A stretch of 64,000 nt of DNA from Actibacterium sp. (GTDB lineage: Bacteria > Pseudomonadota > Alphaproteobacteria > Rhodobacterales > Rhodobacteraceae): assembly GCA_016278325.1 (NCBI GenBank), contig JADQCB010000034.1, positions 1-64,000 of the forward strand. The letters are read 5' to 3'. The first letter of the stretch is position 1, and every line of letters starts with the position of its first letter. A program made the translations under genes and the position numbers. This document shows, in pieces, positions 27,093 to 35,588 of the stretch. Below the pieces are notes generated by a model. It was not told the DNA's origin, did no database searches, and saw nothing but the letters and a program-made list of their open reading frames with translations.

Positions 27093-27252
27093 CGGCGATC
27101 GACTCCGGCAGTTTCCCCAAATCACTACAACCAACCGGTGCCGGGTTCAAACGCTTCCCCGGGATCGGGTGTCATTTACAAGTGTTTGATTTGCGATTGC
27201 CCGGATCGTGCCCTAACCTTCTGCCATGAAAATTTGAAAGATGGAGACAGCG

Positions 27253-27864
27253 ATGACCCATCGTCCCCTTGACCGGAAAAGCCGCCGGGCATTCCTGGCC
27301 GGAAGCGCGGCAAGCCTGGCCGGGCTTGCCGCCAGCCCTGTCCTTGCCCAAAGAACACCCGGAAGCGTCGAAATGGAGCCGGACGTGGCGACGACGCCGG
27401 TCAAGCACAACATATCGAGTTTCCGCGCCCTTCGGTGGCAGCCCTATTTCGCAGATTTGCACAATGGCGCGATCCTGGTCGATACCACCTCGCGGGCGCT
27501 GCATTTCTGGTCAGAGGACGGTCGCATATACAGGCTGTATCCCACCAGCGTCCCGATGTCGGAGGAATTGACCCGCCGTGGCCGAACGCGCGTGGTGCAA
27601 AAGGTCAAGGGGCCGGACTGGCGCCCGACACCGTCAATGAAGAAGCGCAATCCGGATTGGCCGGATTACATCCCGCCCGGTCCGGACAACCCTCTGGGCA
27701 CCCATGCGCTTTACCTGAGCTGGACCTATTACCGGATCCATGGAACGCAGGACACGCGCAAGATCGGGCGGCGGTCGTCGAATGGCTGCATCGGGCTGTA
27801 TAACGAGGATATCGCCGAACTTTTCGGCCTTGCGAAAGTCGGTACGCAAGTGTTGCTGATTTGA
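27253..27864 (+). CDS. LD-transpeptidase (YkuD) with Tat signal
   Basis: This 203-residue exported protein has a twin-arginine signal (SRRAFLAG) cleaved after PVLA. The YkuD domain shows the HGTQDTRKIG histidine and the catalytic cysteine in SSNGCIGLYN, close to the ErfK/YbiS group. It probably makes 3-3 crosslinks or anchors proteins in the wall. It is the second transpeptidase within 1.8 kb, divergent from the CAP lipoprotein. An ATG four codons upstream is also available. Confidence 0.9.
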   Translation: MTHRPLDRKSRRAFLAGSAASLAGLAASPVLAQRTPGSVEMEPDVATTPVKHNISSFRALRWQPYFADLHNGAILVDTTSRALHFWSEDGRIYRLYPTSVPMSEELTRRGRTRVVQKVKGPDWRPTPSMKKRNPDWPDYIPPGPDNPLGTHALYLSWTYYRIHGTQDTRKIGRRSSNGCIGLYNEDIAELFGLAKVGTQVLLI

Positions 27865-28000
27865 CGAAAATTGCCTGTCGCTGACGCAGCTTTGAAATCG
27901 CCTGTTGCAAATGCGACAGGTGTCCGGTTAGCTGCTCAGTACAAATATGGCGTAAGGGCGCCCGGGTTCAGTTTCCGGAGCGTCGATTCTGGAGGATCAA

Positions 28001-28183
28001 ATGAAGAAACTCGTTCTCGCGACTGCTCTTTCCGTTGCGGCGACCGGCGCGTTCGCCGGCAACGTTGCCGAACCGGTGATGGAGCCCGAAATCATCATCG
28101 AGGAAACCTCTTCCTCGAACCAGGGCATTCTCGTGCCCGTGTTGTTCCTGGTTCTGGTTGCAGCTGCCGTCGGATCCAGCTGA
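28001..28183 (+). CDS. Sixty-residue secreted or membrane-anchored small protein
   Basis: The product has a Sec signal (MKKLVLATALSVAATGAFAG), an acidic middle with EPEIIIEE, and a C-terminal hydrophobic segment (ILVPVLFLVLVAAAVG). A strong GGAGG site precedes the ATG and a clear terminator follows, so this is a real single-gene transcript. Function is unknown. Similar short proteins occur near hemH in related genomes, to my recollection. Confidence 0.8.
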   Translation: MKKLVLATALSVAATGAFAGNVAEPVMEPEIIIEETSSSNQGILVPVLFLVLVAAAVGSS

Positions 28184-28211
28184 TACCATCCATTCGGATT
28201 TCCGAACGGAC

Positions 28212-28240
28212 AAGGCGGTGGCTTCGGCCACCGCCTTTTT
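28212..28240 (+). terminator. Rho-independent terminator after the 60-residue gene
   Basis: The stem AAGGCGGTGG / CCACCGCCTT encloses a CTTCGG loop and ends in a run of five T. The T-run is on the plus-strand side only, so it serves the upstream small gene rather than the convergent hemH. Confidence 0.9.
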
Positions 28241-28264
28241 CGTGCCTGGGGCGCGTTTGCCGCG

Positions 28265-29359
28265 TCAATCAAGCCAGCCCCTGAGATTTTCGCGGATGAT
28301 TGTGCTGAGCGCGCGAATATGCGCGTCGTCATCATTCAGGCACGGGATATAGGTAAAGCTCTCGCCACCCGCCGCTTCGAAACTTTCGCGGATTTCCTCG
28401 TTGATCTCTTCCAGCGTCTCGATGCAGTCGGCGGAAAAGGCCGGCGCGATCACGGCGATGCGCTTCTTCCCCTCGTCCCGGGCCAGCCGCGCAACCTCTT
28501 CGACCGTGTAGGGGCGCAGCCATTCCTCGGGGCCGAAGACCGACTGGAACGTGCTGGCGATCCGGTCGTCGTCCCAGCCCAGCCGCTCTTTCAGCAGGCG
28601 CGTGGTTTTCTGGCACTGGCAGTGATAGGGATCGCCTTCCAGCAGATAGCGTTGCGGCATGCCGTGGTAGGAAACGATCAGCTTCTCGGGCGTTTCGGCG
28701 GCGCCGGCATAGGCGCGTTCGACCGACCGGGCCAGTGCCTCGATATACAGCGGATGCTCGAAATAGGGGGGCACGACGCGGGCAACGGGCTGCCATTTTT
28801 CTTCCATCAGCGCACGAAAGAATGCATCGTTCGCAGTTGCCGAAGTGGCCTCGGCATAGTGCGGATAGAGCGAGAAGAACAGGATCCGGGTGCACCCCTT
28901 GTTGACCATGTCGCGCACTTTCGCGCGGGTCGAGGGATTGCCGTAGCGCATGCAGAAATCGACCTCGACATTCTCGCCGTAGGCGTCCTTCATATCGGCG
29001 GCGATCGCGGCGGTCTGCGCGCGGGTGATGGTCATCAGCGGGCTTTCGCCCTTGTCCTCGTTCCAGATCGACTTGTAGGCCTTGCCGGAGGTGAACGGCC
29101 GCTTGGACAGGATCACCAGTTGCAGCAGCGGCTGCCATTTCCAGCGCGCATAGTCGATGACACGGCGATCGGACAGGAATTCGCTGAGGTAACGGCGCAT
29201 CGACCAATAATCGTAATTGTCCGGCGTGCCCAGATTGGCCAGCAGCACGCCGACCTTCTGCGGCGGAATTTTCGGGTGGTCCTTCGGCGCGTGCGCGGGG
29301 CAGGCGGCGTCGGGCAGCTTGGTGTAAGGCAGATCGGCGCCCGGCTTGGCATCCAGCAT
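28265..29359 (-). CDS. hemH: Ferrochelatase
   Basis: This 364-residue enzyme inserts Fe(II) into protoporphyrin IX, the last step of haem synthesis. Seen are GVLLANLGTPD, the metal-site histidine in SYHGMPQRY, a CQCQ motif, and the conserved glutamate region SADCIETLEEINEE. The start MLDAKPGADLPY follows a 44-codon open extension that is not conserved in type. An NDUFAF5-like methyltransferase gene lies upstream on the same strand, 67 bp away. Confidence 0.96.
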   Translation of the reverse strand: MLDAKPGADLPYTKLPDAACPAHAPKDHPKIPPQKVGVLLANLGTPDNYDYWSMRRYLSEFLSDRRVIDYARWKWQPLLQLVILSKRPFTSGKAYKSIWNEDKGESPLMTITRAQTAAIAADMKDAYGENVEVDFCMRYGNPSTRAKVRDMVNKGCTRILFFSLYPHYAEATSATANDAFFRALMEEKWQPVARVVPPYFEHPLYIEALARSVERAYAGAAETPEKLIVSYHGMPQRYLLEGDPYHCQCQKTTRLLKERLGWDDDRIASTFQSVFGPEEWLRPYTVEEVARLARDEGKKRIAVIAPAFSADCIETLEEINEEIRESFEAAGGESFTYIPCLNDDDAHIRALSTIIRENLRGWLD

Positions 29360-29426
29360 GTTGTCTCCGGCATTCAGATGGCGTCTTGGAACGGTTCTAA
29401 CCCAGATAACCGGAATCGCCGCGCGG

Positions 29427-30275
29427 TCAATCGCGGCGATGCGGCACCGGGTCCGATGCCGGCATTTCCCGCGCGCCCAGGGCGTCGGCAAGGCGCTGCG
29501 CCGCCGAACCGGGGCGCAGCGGTTTCTGCTGACTTTCGTCGGGCGCCCATCCGGTCAGGAACACCGTGTCGAAAGTCGCCGGGATGCGCTCGTCCGTCGT
29601 GGCGAAATGCTCGGAATAGATCCGCGCCATCTCGGGGAACAGGTTGCGCGGCGGCGGCTTGCGCTGGCGCGCGCGCAGGGCGTTGACCTCGCCCATCGCG
29701 CGCAGGTCGCCAAGCAGGTGCAGCGCCGTTGCATAGGTGACACGGCGCTGCGTGGCGTCGGCCACCGGCAGGGCGAACCCCGCCCGTTGCAGCAGCGCCC
29801 CGAGATCGCGGATCTCGCCCATCGGGACGACGCGCGGCGACAGGCCGCCGGTCAGGCGCACCTCGGCCTCGGACAGGGCCGCCCGCAGCTCGTGCAGGGT
29901 TTGCCCGCCGAACAGTGCCGCGATGAACAGGCCGTCGGGCCTGAGCGCGCGGCGGCACTGGACAAGCTGGCCCACCGGGTCGTTCGCCCAGTGCAGGCAC
30001 AGCCCGTGGATCACCAGGTCATGCGCCCCGGGGTCGAGCGCCAGGATTTCGTCATCCGGCACATGGATCGCCGAGGGGAACGCCCGATGCCACACCTGCG
30101 GAAAGGGCGACACCACCGCCGGGCTTGTAAAGGTTCTGTTAACCTCGGCGAGTCTTTCCTGAATCTCGGCGGCCAGCTCCTCATGCAGGAACAGCGCCGG
30201 CTCTTGCCGTTTCAGGGCGCGGTCGCGGAATCGCGACAGCGCGGCGCGGTCGATGATCTCGGGTGTCTCGGGCAT
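29427..30275 (-). CDS. SAM-dependent methyltransferase-fold protein, NDUFAF5-like
   Basis: This 282-residue class I methyltransferase-fold protein resembles mitochondrial NDUFAF5, a complex I assembly factor, and BioC. It has FLHEELAAEIQERL, DLVIHGLCLHWANDPVGQL, and RRALRPDGLFIAALFGG. The usual glycine-rich SAM loop is weak near the N-terminus, as in that family. A role in assembly of respiratory complex I is inferred from homology. It is divergent from comF by 36 bp. Confidence 0.8.
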   Translation of the reverse strand: MPETPEIIDRAALSRFRDRALKRQEPALFLHEELAAEIQERLAEVNRTFTSPAVVSPFPQVWHRAFPSAIHVPDDEILALDPGAHDLVIHGLCLHWANDPVGQLVQCRRALRPDGLFIAALFGGQTLHELRAALSEAEVRLTGGLSPRVVPMGEIRDLGALLQRAGFALPVADATQRRVTYATALHLLGDLRAMGEVNALRARQRKPPPRNLFPEMARIYSEHFATTDERIPATFDTVFLTGWAPDESQQKPLRPGSAAQRLADALGAREMPASDPVPHRRD

Positions 30276-30311
30276 GGGGCCTCCTTGCCCGGGTTATGTA
30301 GAAGGCAGGCG

Positions 30312-31034
30312 ATGGGATTGCAAAGCGCCCTGCACCTGGTGTTTCCGCCGCAATGCATTTCCTGCGGCACGCTGGTGGATTCCGACTTTGCACTCTGCGG
30401 GCCGTGCTGGCGCGAGACGAATTTCATCGCCGGGCTGGTCTGCGACCTTTGCGGCATCCCGCTGCCGGGTGAGTCGGATGCGGGCCGCGAATATTGCGAC
30501 GACTGCATGGCGATCGCGCGACCCTGGGTGCGCGGGCGGTCCGCGTTGATCTACAGGGACAATGCAAGGCGGCTGGTGCTGGCGCTCAAGCATGGCGATC
30601 GGACCGATCTCGCGCGGCCGGCTGCGGGCTGGATGCTGCGCGCGGCGGCACCGATCCTGGTGCCGGACATGCTGGTGGTGCCGGTGCCGCTGCATCGGCT
30701 TCGACTGCTGCGCCGGCGGTATAATCAGGCGGCCTTGCTTGCCCGCTTGGTGGCCCGGGCTGGCAAGCTGGCGATGTGCCCGGACCTGTTGCGGCGCAAA
30801 CGGCGCACCGCGGTGCAGGATGGCAAGGGCGTGGAGGCGCGGTTTGCCAACCTTGCCGGCGCCCTGGCGATCAACCCGCGCAACGCACACCTTGCGGTCG
30901 GGCGGCACGTCCTGCTGGTCGATGACGTGATGACCTCGGGGGCGACCCTGGCCGCGGCGGCCGACGCCTGCCTGCGCGCCGGTGCACGCGATGTGTCCAC
31001 GCTGGTTCTGGCCCGCGTTGCGAAGGACGCATGA
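30312..31034 (+). CDS. comF: ComF-family phosphoribosyltransferase-like protein
   Basis: This 240-residue protein has an N-terminal cysteine-pair zinc region (CISCG, CGPC, CDLCG, CDDC). A phosphoribosyltransferase domain carries the PRPP loop VLLVDDVMTSGAT. In naturally competent bacteria ComF helps DNA uptake or processing, whereas here no other competence gene is near. It diverges from the NDUFAF5-like gene and is followed 38 bp later by grxC. Confidence 0.9.
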   Translation: MGLQSALHLVFPPQCISCGTLVDSDFALCGPCWRETNFIAGLVCDLCGIPLPGESDAGREYCDDCMAIARPWVRGRSALIYRDNARRLVLALKHGDRTDLARPAAGWMLRAAAPILVPDMLVVPVPLHRLRLLRRRYNQAALLARLVARAGKLAMCPDLLRRKRRTAVQDGKGVEARFANLAGALAINPRNAHLAVGRHVLLVDDVMTSGATLAAAADACLRAGARDVSTLVLARVAKDA

Positions 31035-31072
31035 ATGCCTATATCCAGTAATCACTTTCATGGAAGGCGGAC

Positions 31073-31330
31073 ATGCAACCTGTTGAGATCTATACCACCC
31101 CGTTTTGCGGCTTTTGCACCAGGGCCAAGCGGCTTCTGACCCAGAAGGGCGTCAGCTTTTCCGAGATCGACGTTTCGGGGCAGGCGGGAAAGCGGCAAGA
31201 GATGATGGCGCGGGCCAAGGGCGCCCATACGGTTCCGCAAATATTCATCGGCCAAACCCATATCGGCGGCTGCGATGAACTTCATGCGCTGGACCGGGCC
31301 GGCAAGCTTGACCCGATGCTTCAGTCCTGA
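31073..31330 (+). CDS. grxC: Glutaredoxin 3
   Basis: This 85-residue thiol-disulfide oxidoreductase reduces disulfides with glutathione. The active site is CGFC at 12-15 rather than the usual CPYC. The cis-proline is in HTVPQIFI, and the glutathione-binding GGCDEL motif follows. The length fits a bare glutaredoxin domain. The next gene starts 3 bp after its stop. Confidence 0.93.
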   Translation: MQPVEIYTTPFCGFCTRAKRLLTQKGVSFSEIDVSGQAGKRQEMMARAKGAHTVPQIFIGQTHIGGCDELHALDRAGKLDPMLQS

Positions 31331-31333
31331 CCG

Positions 31334-32164
31334 ATGCGCAGCGCGCTGTTGCAGATGACTTCGGGCGACGACCCGGCCCGGAACCTCGAAGCCGCCCGTT
31401 CGATGATGCGCGAAGCGGCAAGCGGCGGGGCGGATTTCATCCTGACGCCCGAAGTCACCAACTGCGTTTCTGCCAGCCGCGCGCGACAGGCCGAGGTTCT
31501 GCGCCCCGAGGCGGAGGATCCGACGCTTGCCGGACTGTCGGCCGAGGCCCGCGCCCTTGGGGTGTGGCTGCTGATCGGCTCGCTCGGGGTCAAGACCGGC
31601 GATGCCGATGGCCGGTTCGCCAACCGCTCGTTCCTGGTCGGGCCGGATGGCGCCGTGGCGGCGCGCTATGACAAGATCCACATGTTCGATGTCGATATTG
31701 GCCCGGGCGAAAGCATCCGGGAATCCGACGGCTATCGCCCGGGTCGCCGCGCGGTCCTGGCCGACACGCCGCTTGCCCGGATCGGGATGACCATCTGCTA
31801 TGACCTGCGCTTTGCGCACCTGTATCGGCAACTGGCGCAAGCTGGCGCGCAGATCCTCACCGTTCCTTCCGCGTTTCATCCACTCACGGGGGCGGCGCAC
31901 TGGCACACGCTGTTGCGTGCGCGGGCGATCGAGACGGGCTGTTTCGTGCTGGCCCCGGCGCAGACCGGAACCCATGCGGCGGTGGCCGGGCGGGCGCGCG
32001 AAACCTATGGCCACAGCCTGGCCGTGGCGCCCTGGGGCGAGGTGCTGGCCGATGGTGGAAGCGAGCCGGGCGTGGTTTTTGTTGATCTGGACCTTGCCGA
32101 CGTGGATAAAGCCCGCAGCCGTGTGCCCGCCCTGATGCACGACCGGAATTTCGAGGGCCCCTGA
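31334..32164 (+). CDS. Nitrilase-family amidohydrolase (Nit1/omega-amidase-like)
   Basis: This 276-residue carbon-nitrogen hydrolase has the catalytic Glu-Lys-Cys triad in LTPEVTN, KIHMFDVDI and ICYDLRF. Relatives hydrolyse deaminated glutathione or omega-amides. Location directly after a glutaredoxin gene favours a glutathione-repair role, but this is inference. It is abutted without gap by a MarR-type gene with a GTG start. Confidence 0.9.
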   Translation: MRSALLQMTSGDDPARNLEAARSMMREAASGGADFILTPEVTNCVSASRARQAEVLRPEAEDPTLAGLSAEARALGVWLLIGSLGVKTGDADGRFANRSFLVGPDGAVAARYDKIHMFDVDIGPGESIRESDGYRPGRRAVLADTPLARIGMTICYDLRFAHLYRQLAQAGAQILTVPSAFHPLTGAAHWHTLLRARAIETGCFVLAPAQTGTHAAVAGRARETYGHSLAVAPWGEVLADGGSEPGVVFVDLDLADVDKARSRVPALMHDRNFEGP

Positions 32165-32608
32165 GTGAGCGAAACCGCCGATACCCTGTCTGTCGCATTG
32201 TTCGGCGAGATCTTCATGGCCGACCAACTCGCCCGGGCGCGGCTCGGCAAGGTCTTGCCCAAGGGAATGGAGCTAAGCCATTTTTCCGTGCTGAACCACT
32301 TGGCGCGGCTGGGCGAGGAGCGCTCTCCGGCGCAGCTTGCGCAAAGCTTTCACGTCACGCGCGGGGCAATGACCAACACATTGAACAAGCTGGAATGGGC
32401 CGGCCATGTCCATATCCGCCCCGACTGGGACGATGCCCGGCGCAAGATGGTTTCGATCAGCCCCGCGGGTCGAAGGGCCCGCGACACGGCGATAGCCGCG
32501 CTTTCGCCGATGGTCGCCGATCTGGTTGACGATATCGGCGCAGAGAAACTGCGCGCCGCCTTGCCGGTCCTTCGCGCGCTGCGCCAGAAGCTGGGCGAGC
32601 CGGGCTGA
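32165..32608 (+). CDS. MarR-family transcriptional regulator
   Basis: This 147-residue winged-helix dimer has the recognition region PAQLAQSFHVTRGAMTNTLN and a wing with DWDDARRKMVSISPAGR. It probably responds to a small ligand or oxidant. The GTG start directly follows the nitrilase-family stop, so the grxC, amidase and regulator genes form one transcript. Targets are unknown. Confidence 0.88.
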   Translation: MSETADTLSVALFGEIFMADQLARARLGKVLPKGMELSHFSVLNHLARLGEERSPAQLAQSFHVTRGAMTNTLNKLEWAGHVHIRPDWDDARRKMVSISPAGRRARDTAIAALSPMVADLVDDIGAEKLRAALPVLRALRQKLGEPG

Positions 32609-32620
32609 TCGGGCCACGCC

Positions 32621-33370
32621 TCAGCCGACAGGGCTCAGCGACGCGGTGACGTAGTTCACGCTCAGGTCGCGATCCGACAGCGCCCAGCGCCAGGCGAGCG
32701 GGTTGAACACGAACCCCTTGCGATCCACCGGGTCCAGCCCGGCCTGGCGCAGCAGGTCGAACAACTCGTCGGGGGTGATGAATTTCGACCATTCATGCGT
32801 GCCCCGGGGCAGCCAGCGCATCACATGTTCCGCCCCGACGATCGCCACGGCAAAACTTTTCGGGTTCCGATTGATCGTCGAGCAGAGATGCAGCCCGCCG
32901 GGCCTGAGCAGGGCGCGACAGGCCCCGAGATAGGACGCCGGGTCGGCCACATGCTCGATCACTTCCATGTTCAGAACCGCGTCGAACGTCTCGCCCGATT
33001 CGGCCAGGGCTTCGGCCGTCGTGTGGCGATAGTCGATCTCGAGACCCGATTGCGCGGCGTGAAGTTGCGCCACGGGGATGTTGCGCGGCGCGGCGTCGGC
33101 GCCGACCACCTCGGCGCCCAGCCGGGCCATCGGTTCGGACAGCAACCCGCCGCCGCAGCCGATATCGAGGATGCGCAGACCCGCGAACGGTGCCGGCCCG
33201 GTCAGGTCGCGCCCGAACTCGGCCCCGATCTGCCGGGTGATATAGTCCAGCCGGCAGGGGTTGAGCATGTGCAGCGGCTTGAACTTGCCATGCGGATCCC
33301 ACCATTCGGCGGCCATGGCCTCGAACTTGGCAACTTCGCCGGCATCGACGGTCGATTCATTTGCTTGCAC
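32621..33370 (-). CDS. ubiG: Ubiquinone biosynthesis O-methyltransferase
   Basis: This 249-residue SAM-dependent enzyme performs both O-methylations in ubiquinone synthesis. Present are [19 protein letters not shown], the SAM loop [13 protein letters not shown], and [11 protein letters not shown]. The frame is open further upstream, but a GTG at 33370 preceded by GGAGGC gives the family-like start. It converges with the MarR gene and diverges from the iminopeptidase gene. Confidence 0.95.
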   Translation of the reverse strand: MQANESTVDAGEVAKFEAMAAEWWDPHGKFKPLHMLNPCRLDYITRQIGAEFGRDLTGPAPFAGLRILDIGCGGGLLSEPMARLGAEVVGADAAPRNIPVAQLHAAQSGLEIDYRHTTAEALAESGETFDAVLNMEVIEHVADPASYLGACRALLRPGGLHLCSTINRNPKSFAVAIVGAEHVMRWLPRGTHEWSKFITPDELFDLLRQAGLDPVDRKGFVFNPLAWRWALSDRDLSVNYVTASLSPVG

Positions 33371-33440
33371 GGGCGCCTCCGATCCGTTCTTTTCGCATCG
33401 TCCCCTGTAAAGGAACCTCGTGGCGTTATATAGGTCGTTC

Positions 33441-34430
33441 ATGGACAAGTCCGCAGCCCAAAAGCGCGCATCGCATTTCCTGTTTCCGCCGATCGATCCG
33501 TTCGACCAGCGGATGATGGATATGGGCGATGGTCACCGGATCTATGTCGAGCAATGCGGCAATCCCGACGGCATCCCGGTGATCGTGCTGCATGGCGGCC
33601 CCGGTGGCGGGTGCAGCCCGGCGATGCGGCGTTATTTCGATCCGGCCGAATACCGGATCGTGCTGTTCGACCAGCGCGGTTGTGGCCGGTCGCGCCCGCA
33701 TGCCAGCGTCGAGCACAACACGACATGGCACCTCGTGCGTGATATCGAGGCGATCCGCGAAACCCTCGGCATCGCGCGCTGGGTCGTGTTCGGCGGCAGC
33801 TGGGGGGCGACGCTGGCGCTGATCTATGCACAGGCGCATCCCGACCGCGCGGCCTATCTGATCCTGCGCGGCGTGTTCCTGATGACTCGGGCCGAGCTGG
33901 ACTGGTTCTATGGCGGCGGCGCCGGGCGGTTCTGGCCCGACCTGTGGGACCGCTTTGTCGGGCCGATCCCCGCCGATGAGCGCGACAACATGATCGGCGC
34001 CTACAACAAGCGCCTGTTTTCCGGTGACCTGATGCTGGAAACCCGCTGCGCGCGGGCCTGGGCCGCGTGGGAGAACGCCCTGGCCTCGATCGAGCATGAC
34101 GGGCCTGCGGGCGAAGCCCCGGCGGATTACGCGCGGGCCTTCGCACGGTTGGAAAACCACTATTTCACCCATGGCGGCTGGTTGGAGACAGACGGGCAGA
34201 TCCTGCGCGACGTGCCGCTGATCTCGCATATTCCGGCGACCATCGTGCAGGGGCGCTATGACATGATCTGCCCGCCGCATTCCGCCTGGGCGCTGGCCGA
34301 ACGGTGGCGCCGGGCCGAGATGAAGATGGTCCCGCTGGCCGGTCACGCATTGTCCGAACCGGGCATCAGCGCCGAACTGGTGCGCGCCACGCGCGCGGTG
34401 CAGCGGCAGGCCGTCGCCCTGGATCTTTGA
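33441..34430 (+). CDS. pip: Proline iminopeptidase
   Basis: This 329-residue alpha/beta-hydrolase of peptidase family S33 removes N-terminal proline from peptides. It shows the oxyanion loop HGGPGGG, the DQRGCGRS strand typical of Pip, and the nucleophile in [10 protein letters not shown]. The acid and histidine are in GRYDMICP and LAGHAL near the C-terminus. The length is typical. The start codon is chosen at the second ATG of the frame, eight codons in. Confidence 0.94.
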   Translation: MDKSAAQKRASHFLFPPIDPFDQRMMDMGDGHRIYVEQCGNPDGIPVIVLHGGPGGGCSPAMRRYFDPAEYRIVLFDQRGCGRSRPHASVEHNTTWHLVRDIEAIRETLGIARWVVFGGSWGATLALIYAQAHPDRAAYLILRGVFLMTRAELDWFYGGGAGRFWPDLWDRFVGPIPADERDNMIGAYNKRLFSGDLMLETRCARAWAAWENALASIEHDGPAGEAPADYARAFARLENHYFTHGGWLETDGQILRDVPLISHIPATIVQGRYDMICPPHSAWALAERWRRAEMKMVPLAGHALSEPGISAELVRATRAVQRQAVALDL

Positions 34431-34536
34431 CGCGCAGGCAGGGCGCCCCCTGCCGGACGCGACCGCGCATTGCGCGGCACGCAGCGCGGGGCTTCGAACC
34501 GCTCCAACAGACCGACGGATCACCGGGTCTTCGCGC

Positions 34537-34551
34537 TTAAACCGTTGTTAA
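34537..34551 (+). promoter_or_regulatory. CtrA-type binding site (TTAA-N7-TTAA)
   Basis: TTAAACCGTTGTTAA matches the core of the CtrA consensus TTAA-N7-TTAAC, with G instead of the last C. It is 43 bp upstream of the EAL gene start, a suitable place for the -35 region. Occupancy by CtrA is inferred. Confidence 0.55.
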
Positions 34552-34594
34552 GCCCTTCGACGGCAAAATTGGCCAGATCGGAATGGAGGGCGAA

Positions 34595-35440
34595 ATGAGG
34601 TTTGGTCGGGCACATATCGATCTGGCGCAGCTCGGCCTGGACGACAGCCCGTTGTCGGCGGCGGTCGCGGCCCGCGATCAGGATGTCCTTGCGATGGTCC
34701 GCCGCGCCCTGCGCGAACGCGATGTCATGTTGGCCTATCAGCCAGTGATGCGCGCGGGCGGCGACGCGGTGCCGGCCTTTTACGAGGGGCTGGTGCGGAT
34801 CCTCGACACGACCGGACGGATCATCCCGGCCCGCGATTTCGTTCACGCCGTCGAGGCCTCCGAACTCGGCCGGATCATTGATTGCGTGGCCCTGGAACTG
34901 GGCCTTGCGGCACTGGAAGACGTGCCCGACCTGCGCCTTTCGATCAACATGTCCGCCCGGTCCGTCGGGTATCCGTTCTGGATGCAGACGCTCAATCACG
35001 GGCTGGGCCGCGATCCGACGATCGGTGAACGCCTCATCCTGGAAATCACCGAAAGCTCGGCCATGCTGATGCCCGATCTGGTGACGGTCTTCATGAACGA
35101 CCTGCGGCAGCGGGGAATCGCCTTTGCGCTGGACGATTTCGGTGCCGGGTTCACCGCGTTTCGCTATCTCAGGGAGTTTCTGTTTGATATCATCAAGATC
35201 GATGGACAGTTCATTCGCGGCATCGCGCGAAACCCCGATAACCAGGTTCTGACCGCGGCGCTGATCTCCATCGCACGGCATTTCGACATGTTCACCATCG
35301 CCGAAAGCGTGGAAACGTCAGAGGATGCGGCGTTCATTCAGGCGGCGGGGATCGATTGCGTCCAGGGATATTTCTATGGCGCGCCAAGCGTCACGCCCCG
35401 CTGGATGCACCCCGAACGCGCAACGAAAAGACCCGCTTGA
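34595..35440 (+). CDS. EAL-domain cyclic-di-GMP phosphodiesterase
   Basis: This 281-residue protein is a single EAL domain with a short N-terminal helix. The signature glutamate is in YEGLVRI (EGL instead of EAL). Other metal and catalytic residues are in INMSAR, LEITES, DDFGAGF, IKIDGQF and ESVETSED, ending in QGYFYGAP. All appear present, so it may hydrolyse c-di-GMP to pGpG. The ATG at 34595 has GGAGGG upstream and is preferred to the one at 34583. A CtrA-type site precedes it. Confidence 0.88.
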   Translation: MRFGRAHIDLAQLGLDDSPLSAAVAARDQDVLAMVRRALRERDVMLAYQPVMRAGGDAVPAFYEGLVRILDTTGRIIPARDFVHAVEASELGRIIDCVALELGLAALEDVPDLRLSINMSARSVGYPFWMQTLNHGLGRDPTIGERLILEITESSAMLMPDLVTVFMNDLRQRGIAFALDDFGAGFTAFRYLREFLFDIIKIDGQFIRGIARNPDNQVLTAALISIARHFDMFTIAESVETSEDAAFIQAAGIDCVQGYFYGAPSVTPRWMHPERATKRPA

Positions 35441-35588
35441 CTCCCCGGCCATTTCGCGTCTGCGGCATAAATTGTTGCGGATGCGCAATTGAACGCGTAG
35501 GAAATGGCTGACCGAGCCGGGCGAGGCGCGCTTTTCGGCAATTGGCCGTGCGCTCGCCGCCGGCACAACCCGGGGAGAGGACTGACCC

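Noticed and set aside
34435-34456. GGCAGGG...CCCTGCC hairpin after the iminopeptidase gene
   Set aside because: No T-run follows the stem, so it is not called a terminator.
35483-35496. TTGCG-GATG-CGCAA dyad upstream of phaA as a PhaR site
   Set aside because: The arms are only five bases and do not match a site I can name with confidence.
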